From Pictodentalium vernedei (Eukaryota; Mollusca; Scaphopoda; Dentaliida; Dentaliidae): 64,000 bases of DNA. A program made the translations under genes and the position numbers. Each line of letters begins with the position of its first letter. The first letter of the stretch is position 1. The DNA is taken from positions 360,791,704 to 360,855,703 of the forward strand of contig CM062297.1 of the NCBI GenBank assembly GCA_031216915.1, in the 5' to 3' direction. This document shows positions 55,065 through 64,000 of the stretch, piece after piece. Below the pieces are notes generated by a model, which saw nothing but the letters and a program-made list of their open reading frames with translations, was not told the DNA's origin and did no database searches.

Positions 55065-56164
55065 TTGACTATGGCTAGTACTATCCATTTTGATGAGATC
55101 CAGACGTCGGATGCTTATGACTTCATATCTAAGTTTAATACATCATTGAGAATCGACGATAATGACACAGACACTCCCTACGCTATTGAAAACCCCAGCT
55201 GTAAATACTATACACCAGAAAACTTTAGTAGGGAAATCCCAGCAAAAAATAAGTCATTTTCTCTTTTCAACATGAACTGCCTTAGTATGAATGCTAACTT
55301 TGAGAATATCCAAAACCTCTTACATGACATGCATCCTGGGAAAAATTTATTTGACGTCGTGGGACTTACTGAAATATTCGATGTCAAACAGAATATCTGT
55401 TTTGAACTCGACAGTTATCACCCTCTAATTCACCACACTCGACCTGCAAATGATGATGGCAGGGGAGGTGTAGGATTATTCATTAAGGACATCAGCTTTA
55501 AACATCGAAGTGATCTGTCAATCTTTATACCACACGTATTTGAATCCCATTTCACTGAAACTACCTCTAAAAAGAAATGCATAATCGAGATTATCTACAG
55601 GCCCAACCTGCACCAAAAGCTGATCTTGACCTTTTTTTGTCCACAATGTCCGATCTATTGAATAAAATCAACCTTGAAAACAGAAGAGCCTACCTTATGG
55701 GTGACTTCAACCTTGACCTGCTCAACTTCACTAATCATAATAAAACTGAACTTTTTATCGACTCTAGGTTCAGCTCAGGTTTCATGCCCCTTGTCACTAA
55801 ACCAACGAGAGTTACCGATACTTCAGCAACCCTTATAGACCATATCTTTAGTAACGATTCCTGTAAGCATGTTTCTGGAATTGTTATTTCTGACATCAGC
55901 AATCACTTTGCAACGTTTTGCATCGGTAACTTGGAAGAACCACTTGCGCGCCCTACCAAAAGTCATAAGAGCTTGTTCAAGAAAGAGAACATTGATCGCT
56001 TTAAAAGACTCTTATTAGGCAGTGATTTTTCTAGCATCTTCGATGTCTCCGATACCACCCTGGCATACGACCTATTTTTGAACACCTTTTATAAAGCATT
56101 CAATGAAGCTTTCCCATTAAAAGCAACATCAGTTCCCTCGAAATATATTAAACGCTCGCCCTGA
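55065..56164 (+). pseudogene. LINE AP-endonuclease domain, frameshifted
   Basis: First part of the ORF2-type protein of a non-LTR retrotransposon (CR1/Jockey-like). The frame 55065-55661 carries a lead-in with S-C-K-Y-Y-T-P-E-N-F, then N-M-N-C-L-S-M-N, G-L-T-E-I-F-D (catalytic Glu) and G-G-V-G-L-F-I. A frameshift in the overlap 55577-55661 moves to the frame ending 56164, with M-G-D-F-N-L-D-L, L-I-D-H-I-F-S-N and S-D-I-S-N-H-F-A. The last normally reads S-D-H, so an active-site Asp appears changed to Asn. The frame then ends in TGA at 56162-56164, still in register with the RT frame. Confidence 0.85.
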
Positions 56165-57349
56165 ATGACAGCTGCACTATTACAGTCTTCTCTACATAAA
56201 CAAAAATTGTACTCCAAAAAGATAAAATCTCCAACAGCTCAAAATACTACAGCCTACAAGCAGTACTGTCAAATCTTCAATCGGATCAAACGGGCATGCA
56301 AATCAGATTATTACCATAATATTTTGCTGGAAAATAAAAATAACCTTAAAAAGTCATGGGAAATCCTATGTAAAGCAATTAATAAACCAGACCGAAAAAT
56401 TGATTCACCCAATACTTTTTTTGATAGTGATACCCTTGTAACGGATCCCAAAATCATTGCTGATAAATTCAATACATTCTTCACAAACATTGGAAAATCA
56501 GTAGGTGAACAAGTGTCCAATACGAACATCCATTTTTCAAACTATATGAAGCAAAGTAACGGAAACTCATTATTTCTGACTCCAACGAATACCCAGGAAG
56601 TTATTAATAACATTTCTAAGTTGTCCTCGAAACCAACAAGGGATCAGGGCGAACTGTCCACGAAACTCCTTAAAGCAGTCGCTTATGAAGTTGCCAGTCC
56701 ATTAACACACATCATTAATACTTCATTCTCATCTGGTCACGTGCCATTCAAAATGAAAATAGCCAAACTCATACCAATCTTCAAGTCTGGTGATCCTCAA
56801 ATCTTTAACAACTATCGCCCTATCAGTATCCTACCCACGTTCTCAAAAGTACTTGAGAAATTAATGTACAAAAGACTAGTGGAGTTTACTGATAAAAGTA
56901 ATATCTTATACAAGTACCAGTTCGGCTTCAGAACAAAGCATTCGACTGTCCACCCCATATTGTATTTACTGAATAGCGTGGTAACTGAAAATGATAAACC
57001 AACAAAGAACTGCACCCTTTCTATATTCTTAGACTTCTCGAAAGCATTCGACAGCACTGACCACTCAATTTTACTCCAGAAACTTGAATACTATGGTATT
57101 AGAGGTATAACCCACCAGTGGTTTCAAAATTATTTAAACGACCGAAGCCAATTTATCTTGTTCTCTAATATTGTTTCAGAAACTTTAACCATAAACACTG
57201 GTGTACTTCAAGGGTCTATCCTTGGTCCTATTCTATTATTGCTGTACATTAACGATATTAGCAACTCCACTGTGCTTAATGTACTTTCCTTTGCCGATGA
57301 TACAACGGCATATAGATCAGGCAACAACCTTGACATACTTACAGTGTAA
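56165..57349 (+). pseudogene. LINE reverse transcriptase domain
   Basis: Same frame as the endonuclease part, after one stop codon. Motifs: A-K-L-I-P-I-F-K-S-G-D, N-N-Y-R-P-I-S-I-L-P, Q-F-G-F-R-T-K-H-S-T, F-L-D-F-S-K-A-F-D, G-V-L-Q-G-S-I-L-G-P and the catalytic F-A-D-D (about 57291-57302). Catalytic residues are intact, so the copy is fairly recent. The family is best called CR1/L2/Jockey-like; a tree would be needed for the clade. Confidence 0.88.
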
Positions 57350-58130
57350 ATTCCGAATTAGCCAAAATAAATCATTGGTGTTCTGCGAACAAATTAGCCT
57401 TCAACCCCACTAAAACTAAATATATGCTTCTTCACCCACAAAATGATTTATATAGGGTAAACAACGTTGAATATCTCTGAATAATACAAATATTGAGGCC
57501 GTTGGGAATGAATAAGATCAGGCCGCTCTAAAGTTCCTCGGTGTGTAAAAAGATGAAAACATGAAATTTAAACACCATGTTTCTGCAGTATGTTCAAGAA
57601 TGGCAAGTGCAATTTTTGCCCTTAATAGGGCAAAGAAATTTCTCCCCGCAAAGGCAATGAAAACTTTGTACTTTTCATTGATCGACTGTAATCTCATATA
57701 TGGTATTCAGGTTTGGGGTCATTCGACCTACACCAACAGAATTTTCAAGCTGCAAAAAAGAGCCATCCGAATCATAACCAGGAAGGCATATAACTCGCAT
57801 ACAGACCCTCTTTTCAGAGATTGTGGCATTCTGAAATTTAAAGATCTCTACAGCCTTCACGTCTCCCTCTTTATGCATGACTGGATGAACAAAAAACTTC
57901 CTATGGCATTCGATAACACCTTTCAGATCTACAGAAACCCTTCGGGGATGAATACAAGGCAGACTGGTAAAATAGAAACACACAAACCAAGAACTCAATT
58001 TTCTGCAGAATTGCCGTTCCACTCCTTCCCAAGAATTTGGAATAGTATAGACCCTCTAACTCAGCAATATAGTAGACCCAAATCCCAACGCTCACCTACA
58101 TTCGCGCTTGATAATGTCGTTCCAATGTAA
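57350..58130 (+). pseudogene. LINE C-terminal region
   Basis: A broken stretch (57350-57560) keeps W-C-S-A-N-K-L-A-F-N-P-T-K-T-K-Y-M-L. Then the frame 57561-58130 has the usual LINE tail: L-I-Y-G-I-Q-V-W-G, K-L-Q-K-R-A-I-R-I-I-T and F-P-R-I-W-N-S. It lies in a different frame from the RT, after two or more frame breaks. No 3' poly-A is evident near 58130-58300. Confidence 0.8.
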
Positions 58131-58585
58131 CATGCCTAATATTTAGTTAATATAAATCATTAACTAGGCATCAAATGATTAATGTGGTTTATGTGATGGC
58201 TTTGGAAAGTCTATATTTCTGCATTTATTATATATCAATTCAACATAGAATCATTGGATATAAAAGCATTTTTTTCTTTTAGAAATGTTTATGATTAAGA
58301 ATATGAATCGTGAGGCCAGATATTAAATCATAAATAAGAATTAGGAAAGGCTTTCATAAATCACTGAAATTGTAATTGAAGTACATTCATTGGTTAAAGA
58401 GGAGTTGCGGAAAAACATTCGTTCAAGAAAGTGACTATAAGTCCCAACAAAAATACATCACATCAACAACTAAAATAAGCCTTAATGTTACTAGTAACAA
58501 GTATGAGAAAGTATTAAATAAAAAAAAAAAGTTAAAAAAAATTTTTTTTAAAGAAAGTGAATATAAGTCCCCAAAATACCCCTCA
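58131..58585. other. A/T-rich sequence after the LINE
   Basis: Possible LINE 3' UTR to about 58260, then A-rich sequence ('aaaaaaaaaagttaaaa' near 58522). No gene. Confidence 0.35.
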
Positions 58586-59525
58586 AATTCCTCAAATATG
58601 CATGTAATAAGGGCGCAACATTACCGCAATGTAGTTTAGTAACCCATGCGTACAATATCAATTGCCTGGAAAGACACATAGAAACAGAACTCACCTTAAC
58701 ACAACGTTTAGAACTTAAAATTGAGTAAGTCAGAGAAAAACGTGAACATTGTGACTGAAAAAAAGAAAAGAAATCAGTTAAATTTCTGCATACAGTAGGG
58801 TTAATACCTACAGTTGTTATTGAAATGAGAAAATAAACAGTAATGAGAGGTGAAGGCACCACAATCTGCACAAAAGCTGACTTTAACGCAAATTCTTACA
58901 ACACCTAAACGCTAATTCTTACAACAAGTTTTGGCAGAAAATCAGCCTCAAATTCCTCAAATATGCATGTAATGAGGGTTAAATATTACTGCAATGGAGT
59001 TCAGTAACCCAAGTGTAGAATATTAATCGCCTGGAAAGACACACAGAAACACAACTCACCTAAACACAAAGTTTACAAAGTTTTACAAATTAAAATTTAC
59101 TAAGTCTGAGAATAACATGAAAATTTTGAGTGAAAAAAAAAGAAAATTTTTGTTAAATTTCTGCATACAGTAGGGTTAATACAGTTGTTATTGAAATATG
59201 AAAATCAACAGTAATGAGAAGTTAAAGCAGCACAATCTGCACAAAAGCTGACTTTAACACAAATTCTTACAACACCTAAACGCAAATTCTTACAATAACT
59301 TTTGGCAGAAAATTTTAGGTGAAATTTGGAAAAAAGTCGTAGTATCAGGGTTAAATACTGATCTGATAGTCCCATACAACCTACATATGCAATATCAAAG
59401 GCCTGAGCTCACTGATGTTTGAGAAATTAACCTTAACATTAAATCTTACAATATTGGACACGCCGGACGCCGACGCCCGAGGTTATCACAATAGCTCACC
59501 ACATCTTACAGATGTAGGTGAGCTA
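58586..59525 (+). mobile_element. Hairpin-ended repeat with ~355-bp tandem units
   Basis: Two full units (about 58590-58940 and 58945-59300) and a partial third, sharing 'caaatatgcatgtaat', 'tttctgcatacagtagggtt' and 'cacaatctgcacaaaagctg'. It ends 'cggacgccgacgcccgagg' and a hairpin tagctcacc-acatct ... gatgta-ggtgagcta, then A. Same 3' style as R, H1 and H3. Confidence 0.6.
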
Positions 59526-61600
59526 AAAATCATTAACGCATAAAATTTTAAGTAGTTATTCAAGCCCAAACTTCAAGTGCGACAACACAGCCTGTCCCGA
59601 TTGTATCAGCCATCAAAACTCTCTGGTATCTCATCCTCCTCCCAGCATATGACCTATTGATCCCATCTAGCCGCATGATTCATAAACAAACTATTAAATA
59701 TTCCTGTCTTTGAAAAGAACGTTTGTTATACTGATGCCAAACCATGTTGATATAACTTTTTTTATGGGAATGGCAGGAAGACAGCCTTTTTGGCTATGCT
59801 ATTTCCATGTTGTGTACTAGATTATGTTCTTGTAGTTTGTAATGTTATGTTGTTAATATACTAGTATACTGCAGAATAAAGATATATTTTACAGCAAGGT
59901 AATTGTGAAGGCCAGAAACATGTTTTACTGAAGTCTAGTGATGATCAGACCATCCACATAAGAGATGTAGAACAAAGACATAATGCCACATGTGGAGGGA
60001 GATGATTTGCATGTATTTTCTTTGTTTTACTGCAGGGACATGATTCATTTAAAAGCCTTTCCCATAAGCAATCTTTATTCCAAATTCCAAGTGTCAGGAT
60101 TTCACGGTAACGATTGTTACCGGTAGCGTGTCGGTACCGTGGTCACAAAATGACGGAACCGAAATATCGTTACCCACTCAATCTGTCACTAAAGACATTG
60201 AAACATTTGTTGTTGAAAGAAATGTTCATAAGAGCTGCTCGTTGGTGAACAATCATCACTGTGATAGAAACGAAATGCTGTTTACATCGAATACAGAAAC
60301 AAGTTGAAGTGGGAAAAACATGTGTGTACCGTTTGCACACGGTAGACATTTCAACCAATAACATTCTCGGAATGAGTAAAGTGCGGGACCCTTTTGCTGA
60401 AGTGAACGTGATTGGCTCATTCTGTAAACATCTTGACATTTTTATCGTCAGTAACATTATCACAAGTAATTTCATTGTGTGTCTGAGAATTGTTTTAAGT
60501 GTGATAAAATAACAAGCGCCTGTGTTCAATTTATGTTGAAAACTGAAAAGAAGTTTTTTGAACAAAGGTATCATGCACAGGTTTACTGGCGTTATAATAT
60601 CAAAAACAATAAATATATATTAAAAAATCAACATCCCAATAACCTCTGTTTGGTATCTATCATGCCGGGGTAATTCCCTTCACTCCAGACTGTTAATATA
60701 GGAGGCCGAAACATCTCGGGGCCGAAACGTCCCAATATCATTTCACATATAACTTACAAGTATATCAATGTATGCAGGCAGTTTTATCTAGGAGGAAAAC
60801 GTGTTTGAAATCTAAAAAGCTACGAATGATATAAAATTCCCTCGATTCGGAAAAACTTCAAAAAGGTTCCCGTAACTGCTCACAGACGGTACCTAAATTT
60901 TTCGTTAAAGGCGGGTTCCGTGTCTATTAAACCACAGAAACGATTTTTTGGTTCCGTTGACGTCTGAAATCCTAATACTTGAAATTTCATTGAAATCTGA
61001 TAACTCAAACCTTATAGAATAAAGACATAATGCCACATGAGGGGAGGTGATTTGTGTGTATTTTCTTTGTTTTACTGCAAGGAGATGACTTATTTGAAAG
61101 CCTTTCCGATAAACAATCTTCACTCTAAATTTCATTGAAATCTAATAACCCAAACCTGAAATATGAGGCAAAGACAAAAAATTGGCTATTTTACGAGACA
61201 AACGGCAAATTTTCAAAGTTAAAAAGGGGGATAAGTCTAAAAAGGGAAAAGCAAGAAATATTATTCGAGACTCATTTGAAGGCCTTTCCCATAATCTTCA
61301 TTCCAAATTTCAATGAGATCCAATAACCCAAACCTAAGAGATGAGGCAAACAGACAAAAACTATCCTATTTCTGCATATTGAAAGGGCCATAACTCCCAG
61401 AAAAAAATTCCAACAGCAAAACGTCTGATGCTCCTTAACGATCTCAATATAGTGAACATCTGTATGAAATTTCACTGAAATCTGAGCAATAATGTTGAAG
61501 TTTAAATGCGAACAGACATCTGAGTGTGGACAGACAGGTGTATGGATGGACGCACAGGTTTTGAAAAAAAGTGAAGGTATAATTATTAATTTAACACCTT
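59526..61600. repeat. Intronic sequence with a dispersed ~120-bp repeat
   Basis: A block starting 'acaaagacataatgcca' with 'tgtattttctttgttttac' occurs at about 59973-60085 and 61015-61130; a shorter relative lies at 61268-61370. It ends near 61550 with a GGAC-type stretch ('ggacagacaggtgtatgga'). The palindromic 'cggtaacgattgttaccgg' is at 60103. No gene is supported. Confidence 0.45.
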
Positions 61601-61674
61601 ATACCATATTGTGGAAGAACGAATGTTTTCAGCAAGAAGGCCTTCCATACTGAACTTTCAATTTAACCAACTAC

Positions 61675-61715
61675 ATCTTGTTTGACAGAGCTCACTGAAC
61701 TCTGTCAAACAAGAT
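61675..61715. repeat. Palindrome, 16-bp arms, same family as 15703-15755
   Basis: 'atcttgtttgacagag', 9 bases, then its exact reverse complement. It lies about 260 bp from DCTN4 exon A, in the intron. Confidence 0.9.
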
Positions 61716-61979
61716 ATTATAGCTGCTTAAATATTTAGTCCTACAAATGCAAAATACTTATCATTGAAGAGATTTCCAGATAAGAAAAGAATGATGAGCC
61801 AGATTTCCAATGTTGAAGGAACAAAATTTTTTTTAAATATCCAAACAGATAACTTTTGTACAGAAGGTACGGCAAATAGTTTAATGTTCAGAAGTTATTC
61901 AATTAGGTGAGCTGTGCTGTATAAACTGACTCTGTTATATTAGCTGAAAAGAAACCTGTATTCTAATCTCATGACTTAC

Positions 61980-62081
61980 AGGTAAATACAGATGACTTCT
62001 CTTTCTTATGTACTTCTTCCTATTCTTCTCGGCCTTCTCCTTCTGTGCTAACTGCCTGTAATACTCCAGAATACCACTTAT
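61980..62081 (-). CDS. DCTN4: Dynactin subunit 4 (p62), internal exon 'A'
   Basis: Internal exon of dynactin p62, a subunit of the pointed-end complex of dynactin, the cytoplasmic dynein activator. Read on the minus strand it is 102 nt, phase 0 to phase 0, with a 3' splice site ending 'acatttag' and a 5' splice site 'CCT|gtaagt'. The 34 codons give an E-Y-Y-R-Q-L-A-Q-K-E-K segment followed by a basic R-K-K-Y-I-R-K-R run. This matches the stretch that follows the N-terminal zinc-binding region in animal DCTN4, where 'EYYQQLAQKEK' is conserved. It joins in frame to the exon at 42814-42878 across a 19.1-kb intron. The preceding exons were not found and probably lie beyond the right edge. The identification comes from remembered family sequence, not a database search. 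Confidence 0.85.
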
Positions 62082-62839
62082 CTAAATGTTATGATAAAAA
62101 TAAAGTAATTAATGGGTTTTATTCTAAGACTCATGTCAAATTCCCAAATAGATATTCCTATACACTTTCATTAATTCTTTGTCTAACACAACTAGATTAT
62201 GATACGGTACTGAAAATTTTCATTTTTTGCCTGAAAAAACAAAGTTTGTCCCTAGGAGTGCATATCCGGAGACTTGAGGATTTTTCTGAATGACAGTGAA
62301 CTCCTATGACTATAACAAGGCAGAAACCTGATCCATGGTGCACATTCTGATAATTTGCAGATTTACATGAGAATATCTAAAAATAAAATGGATGTGGCAT
62401 CATGTCCCCATGTGATCTTCTATATCCATGCTGGCTGAGAAAGAAACCTGAAACTTTCTGGTGGACAGCTACAAGCGTGGAGCAATCTGGAGAGAACCAC
62501 CAAGAAGTGGAAACCAGTTGTAAGACTTTCCAGTACACTAACCATGCTTAACTCCTTGCTGCTGCTGGATATTCCTGCCAAGAACAGAATTTCTCTTGCC
62601 ACTGAAATAAGTGTAATTATGGCATCTTTAATAAGATTTTGCCCCTGTAAATTAAATGGATACTTTCACTAATGATTTCTTGTGTAAAATTTAGATGAAT
62701 TTTTCATCAAATATAGTCATGCTGCTTCATATCTGAAAATATTAGGAAGGGAAAGAGTTAAGAGATAAGAGAGGTCTGAGTCTGAATCACTTTGGTTGCA
62801 AAAACAATGTATCACTATGCTCCTATTTTAACATTTTAC
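62082..62839. other. DCTN4 intron, nothing certain
   Basis: Upstream of exon A on the minus strand. Part of it (62480-62540) contains 'ggagagaaccacc', also found in the SINE body, so the open 60-codon minus-strand frame at 62420-62602 is probably repeat-derived. Confidence 0.4.
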
Positions 62840-62935
62840 TCAAGGACACTCTGCAAGTGGAGCAGATCTGGATTCGACCCATGCCTTTCAATCACAAGCA
62901 CAATGTGCCAACCAATGAGCCACTGCTCCCTTCCA
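62840..62935 (-). mobile_element. SINE head fragment
   Basis: The minus strand has a tRNA-like A box in 'tggctcattggttgg' and a B box 'gggtcgaatcc', then 'gtgtccttgagtaaa' as in the full SINE body. It is truncated in the body. Confidence 0.65.
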
Positions 62936-62964
62936 ACTTCACACATGGATAACCTTTTTTTAGG

Positions 62965-63150
62965 AGTCTTAATGAAGACATGTCAACGGTGAACTTGTCT
63001 TCAACCAGTGCTAATCCTGCTTGTGAGTAGTTTGAATACTGTTCGGAGATTCTCTCGGGGTACTCTAGCTTCCTCCAACCATAAAACTGTCTGACATGAG
63101 GTGACCCTGGCTGTTTAAAATGTCATTAAACCCCAATAAATAAATAAGTA
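62965..63150 (+). mobile_element. SINE body and tail fragment
   Basis: The plus strand has 'cttgtcttcaaccagtgcta', 'ggtactctagcttcctcc', 'ataaaactgtctgacatgag' and an 'aataaataaataa' tail. Closely related to 17140-17361. Confidence 0.75.
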
Positions 63151-63238
63151 TGAAGACATACATATAGATAAGTTCACTTAGCATGCCTGGGGATTGGGAT
63201 GATTGTGCGAAAAACATTCACAAATACAATTTCTTAAC

Positions 63239-63480
63239 TGGTTCATGGCTCCATAGAAAGTTCCAAAAGCCACTTAAGTGCCTTTACACTGTATGCATTA
63301 GCTTTTTGTTTACTCAGATTTATAAAAAAAATTAGGTAGCATTGTTTTTTAACAATTTATTGGAGAGTGCCAACAGGCACTCTCCAATACCTTTGTAACA
63401 AAACAAATATTAATGAACAAAACCTTGCCAAACTTAGGCTCCCCTTGCAAGTAGCATGTATGTCCTTATTGAAGTAAAGC
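63239..63480. mobile_element. TTAA-type MITE, degenerate copy 3
   Basis: TTAA at 63235-63238, then 'ctggttcatggct'. The central hairpin ttggagagtgcc-aaca-ggcactctccaa (63360-63387) has the same core as the 31-bp-arm palindrome at 17988-18053. The right end is too diverged to place. Confidence 0.5.
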
Positions 63481-63507
63481 TACTCATGTTACAAATTACC
63501 TTTGAAA

Positions 63508-64000
63508 GTTAAAAAATTTATAGTAATTTATATATTTTTTATACTTACCAATGACCCAGACATAGCTGGTGCTAACTCTTAAAATATAGGGCCAAACACA
63601 AATTTTGCCCCCCAATCCCCAAAATTTGCATCTAAAACTAAAGAAAACATGTCCTGAGAGGCCCTCCACACCTCGCCCCTACTGCGCATGCGCAGTGTCA
63701 AGGACGTTCCGAAATTGGCGCCATTAATCATTCTAATAACCAGTGCCTGGTAAGCGCTATGTACTCAGCGGGGAGGCAAGAGTTCCCAACTCCTGGGAGG
63801 GCCATCCCCGTCTGGGTCATTGGTAAGTATAAAAAATATATAAATTACTATAAATTTTTTAACATTTTTATACTGTACCAATGACCCAGACATAGCTGAA
63901 TAGTAAAAAGGCTGGAGGGCCAAGGACATAGAGCAAAATGGAATACGCTCAATAAAATAAAATAGAGTCATCCCCTGTAGGGAAAAGAAGTAATAGGCCT
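63508..64000 (-). mobile_element. DIRS copy E8, left end, runs off the window
   Basis: Left ITR from 'gttaaaaaatttatag' (63508), palindrome actgcgcatgcgcagt at 63681-63696, ICR 63810-63891, then the beginning of the 3' non-coding region ('ggctggagggccaagg'). Closest to E2's left end, sharing 'catctaaaac' and 'ggcgccattaatcattct'. Coding would lie to the right, on the minus strand. Confidence 0.88.

Noticed and set aside
62543-62601. Minus-strand segment with splice-like edges and compatible phase upstream of DCTN4 exon A
   Set aside because: Its translation does not resemble the DCTN4 region that should precede exon A, and it overlaps SINE-like text.
1-64000. tRNA, rRNA or other structural RNA genes
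   Set aside because: The only tRNA-like sequences are the heads of SINEs; no intact cloverleaf or rRNA stretch was recognised.

Overview
The window is eukaryotic, from an invertebrate animal. It has long introns, a tRNA-derived SINE family, a CR1/Jockey-type LINE, a Penelope-like element, many DIRS (tyrosine-recombinase) retrotransposons, and tandem-repeat-cored elements ending in a hairpin plus CTAA. That mixture is familiar from lophotrochozoan genomes, especially molluscs, but the species cannot be read from the sequence. No bacterial gene, operon or CRISPR array is present.

Host gene. Three short minus-strand exons (61980-62081, 42814-42878, 16457-16569) have good splice sites and compatible phases. 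Their translation matches the middle of dynactin subunit 4 (DCTN4, p62). The window is therefore mostly intron: 19.1 kb between the first and second exon, 26.2 kb between the second and third, and at least 16.4 kb after the third.

Intron after the third exon (1-16456). A nearly intact DIRS element, E1 (259-7387), has three overlapping minus-strand ORFs: gag-like, RT/RNase H/methyltransferase-like, and tyrosine recombinase. E1 sits inside the internal complementary region of an older, decayed DIRS copy, E2 (1-258 plus 7388-13806). After E2 come small repeats and MITEs, including a 24-bp-arm perfect palindrome.

Middle intron (16570-42813). It holds a TTAA-flanked MITE with a 31-bp-arm palindrome, a decayed DIRS composite (E3), and a hairpin-ended element with a dimeric satellite core (H1). 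These are followed by a nest at least six deep: a Penelope-like element is split by a hAT-like MITE, which is split by DIRS E4, which is split by repeat R, which is split by DIRS E5, which contains a second R copy and a SINE.

First intron (42879-61979) and the right end. These hold tandem-repeat element H3, a decayed DIRS copy (E7) carrying a Tc1/mariner-type MITE in its recombinase gene, a 153-bp satellite-bearing element (H5), a broken LINE (55065-58130), A/T-rich dispersed repeats, SINE pieces, and the start of a further DIRS copy (E8) at the window edge.

All seven DIRS copies whose orientation can be read code on the minus strand, the same direction as DCTN4. Only E1 looks capable of coding; the other copies are broken by frameshifts, stops, deletions or nested insertions. 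Coordinates of decayed segments are approximate.
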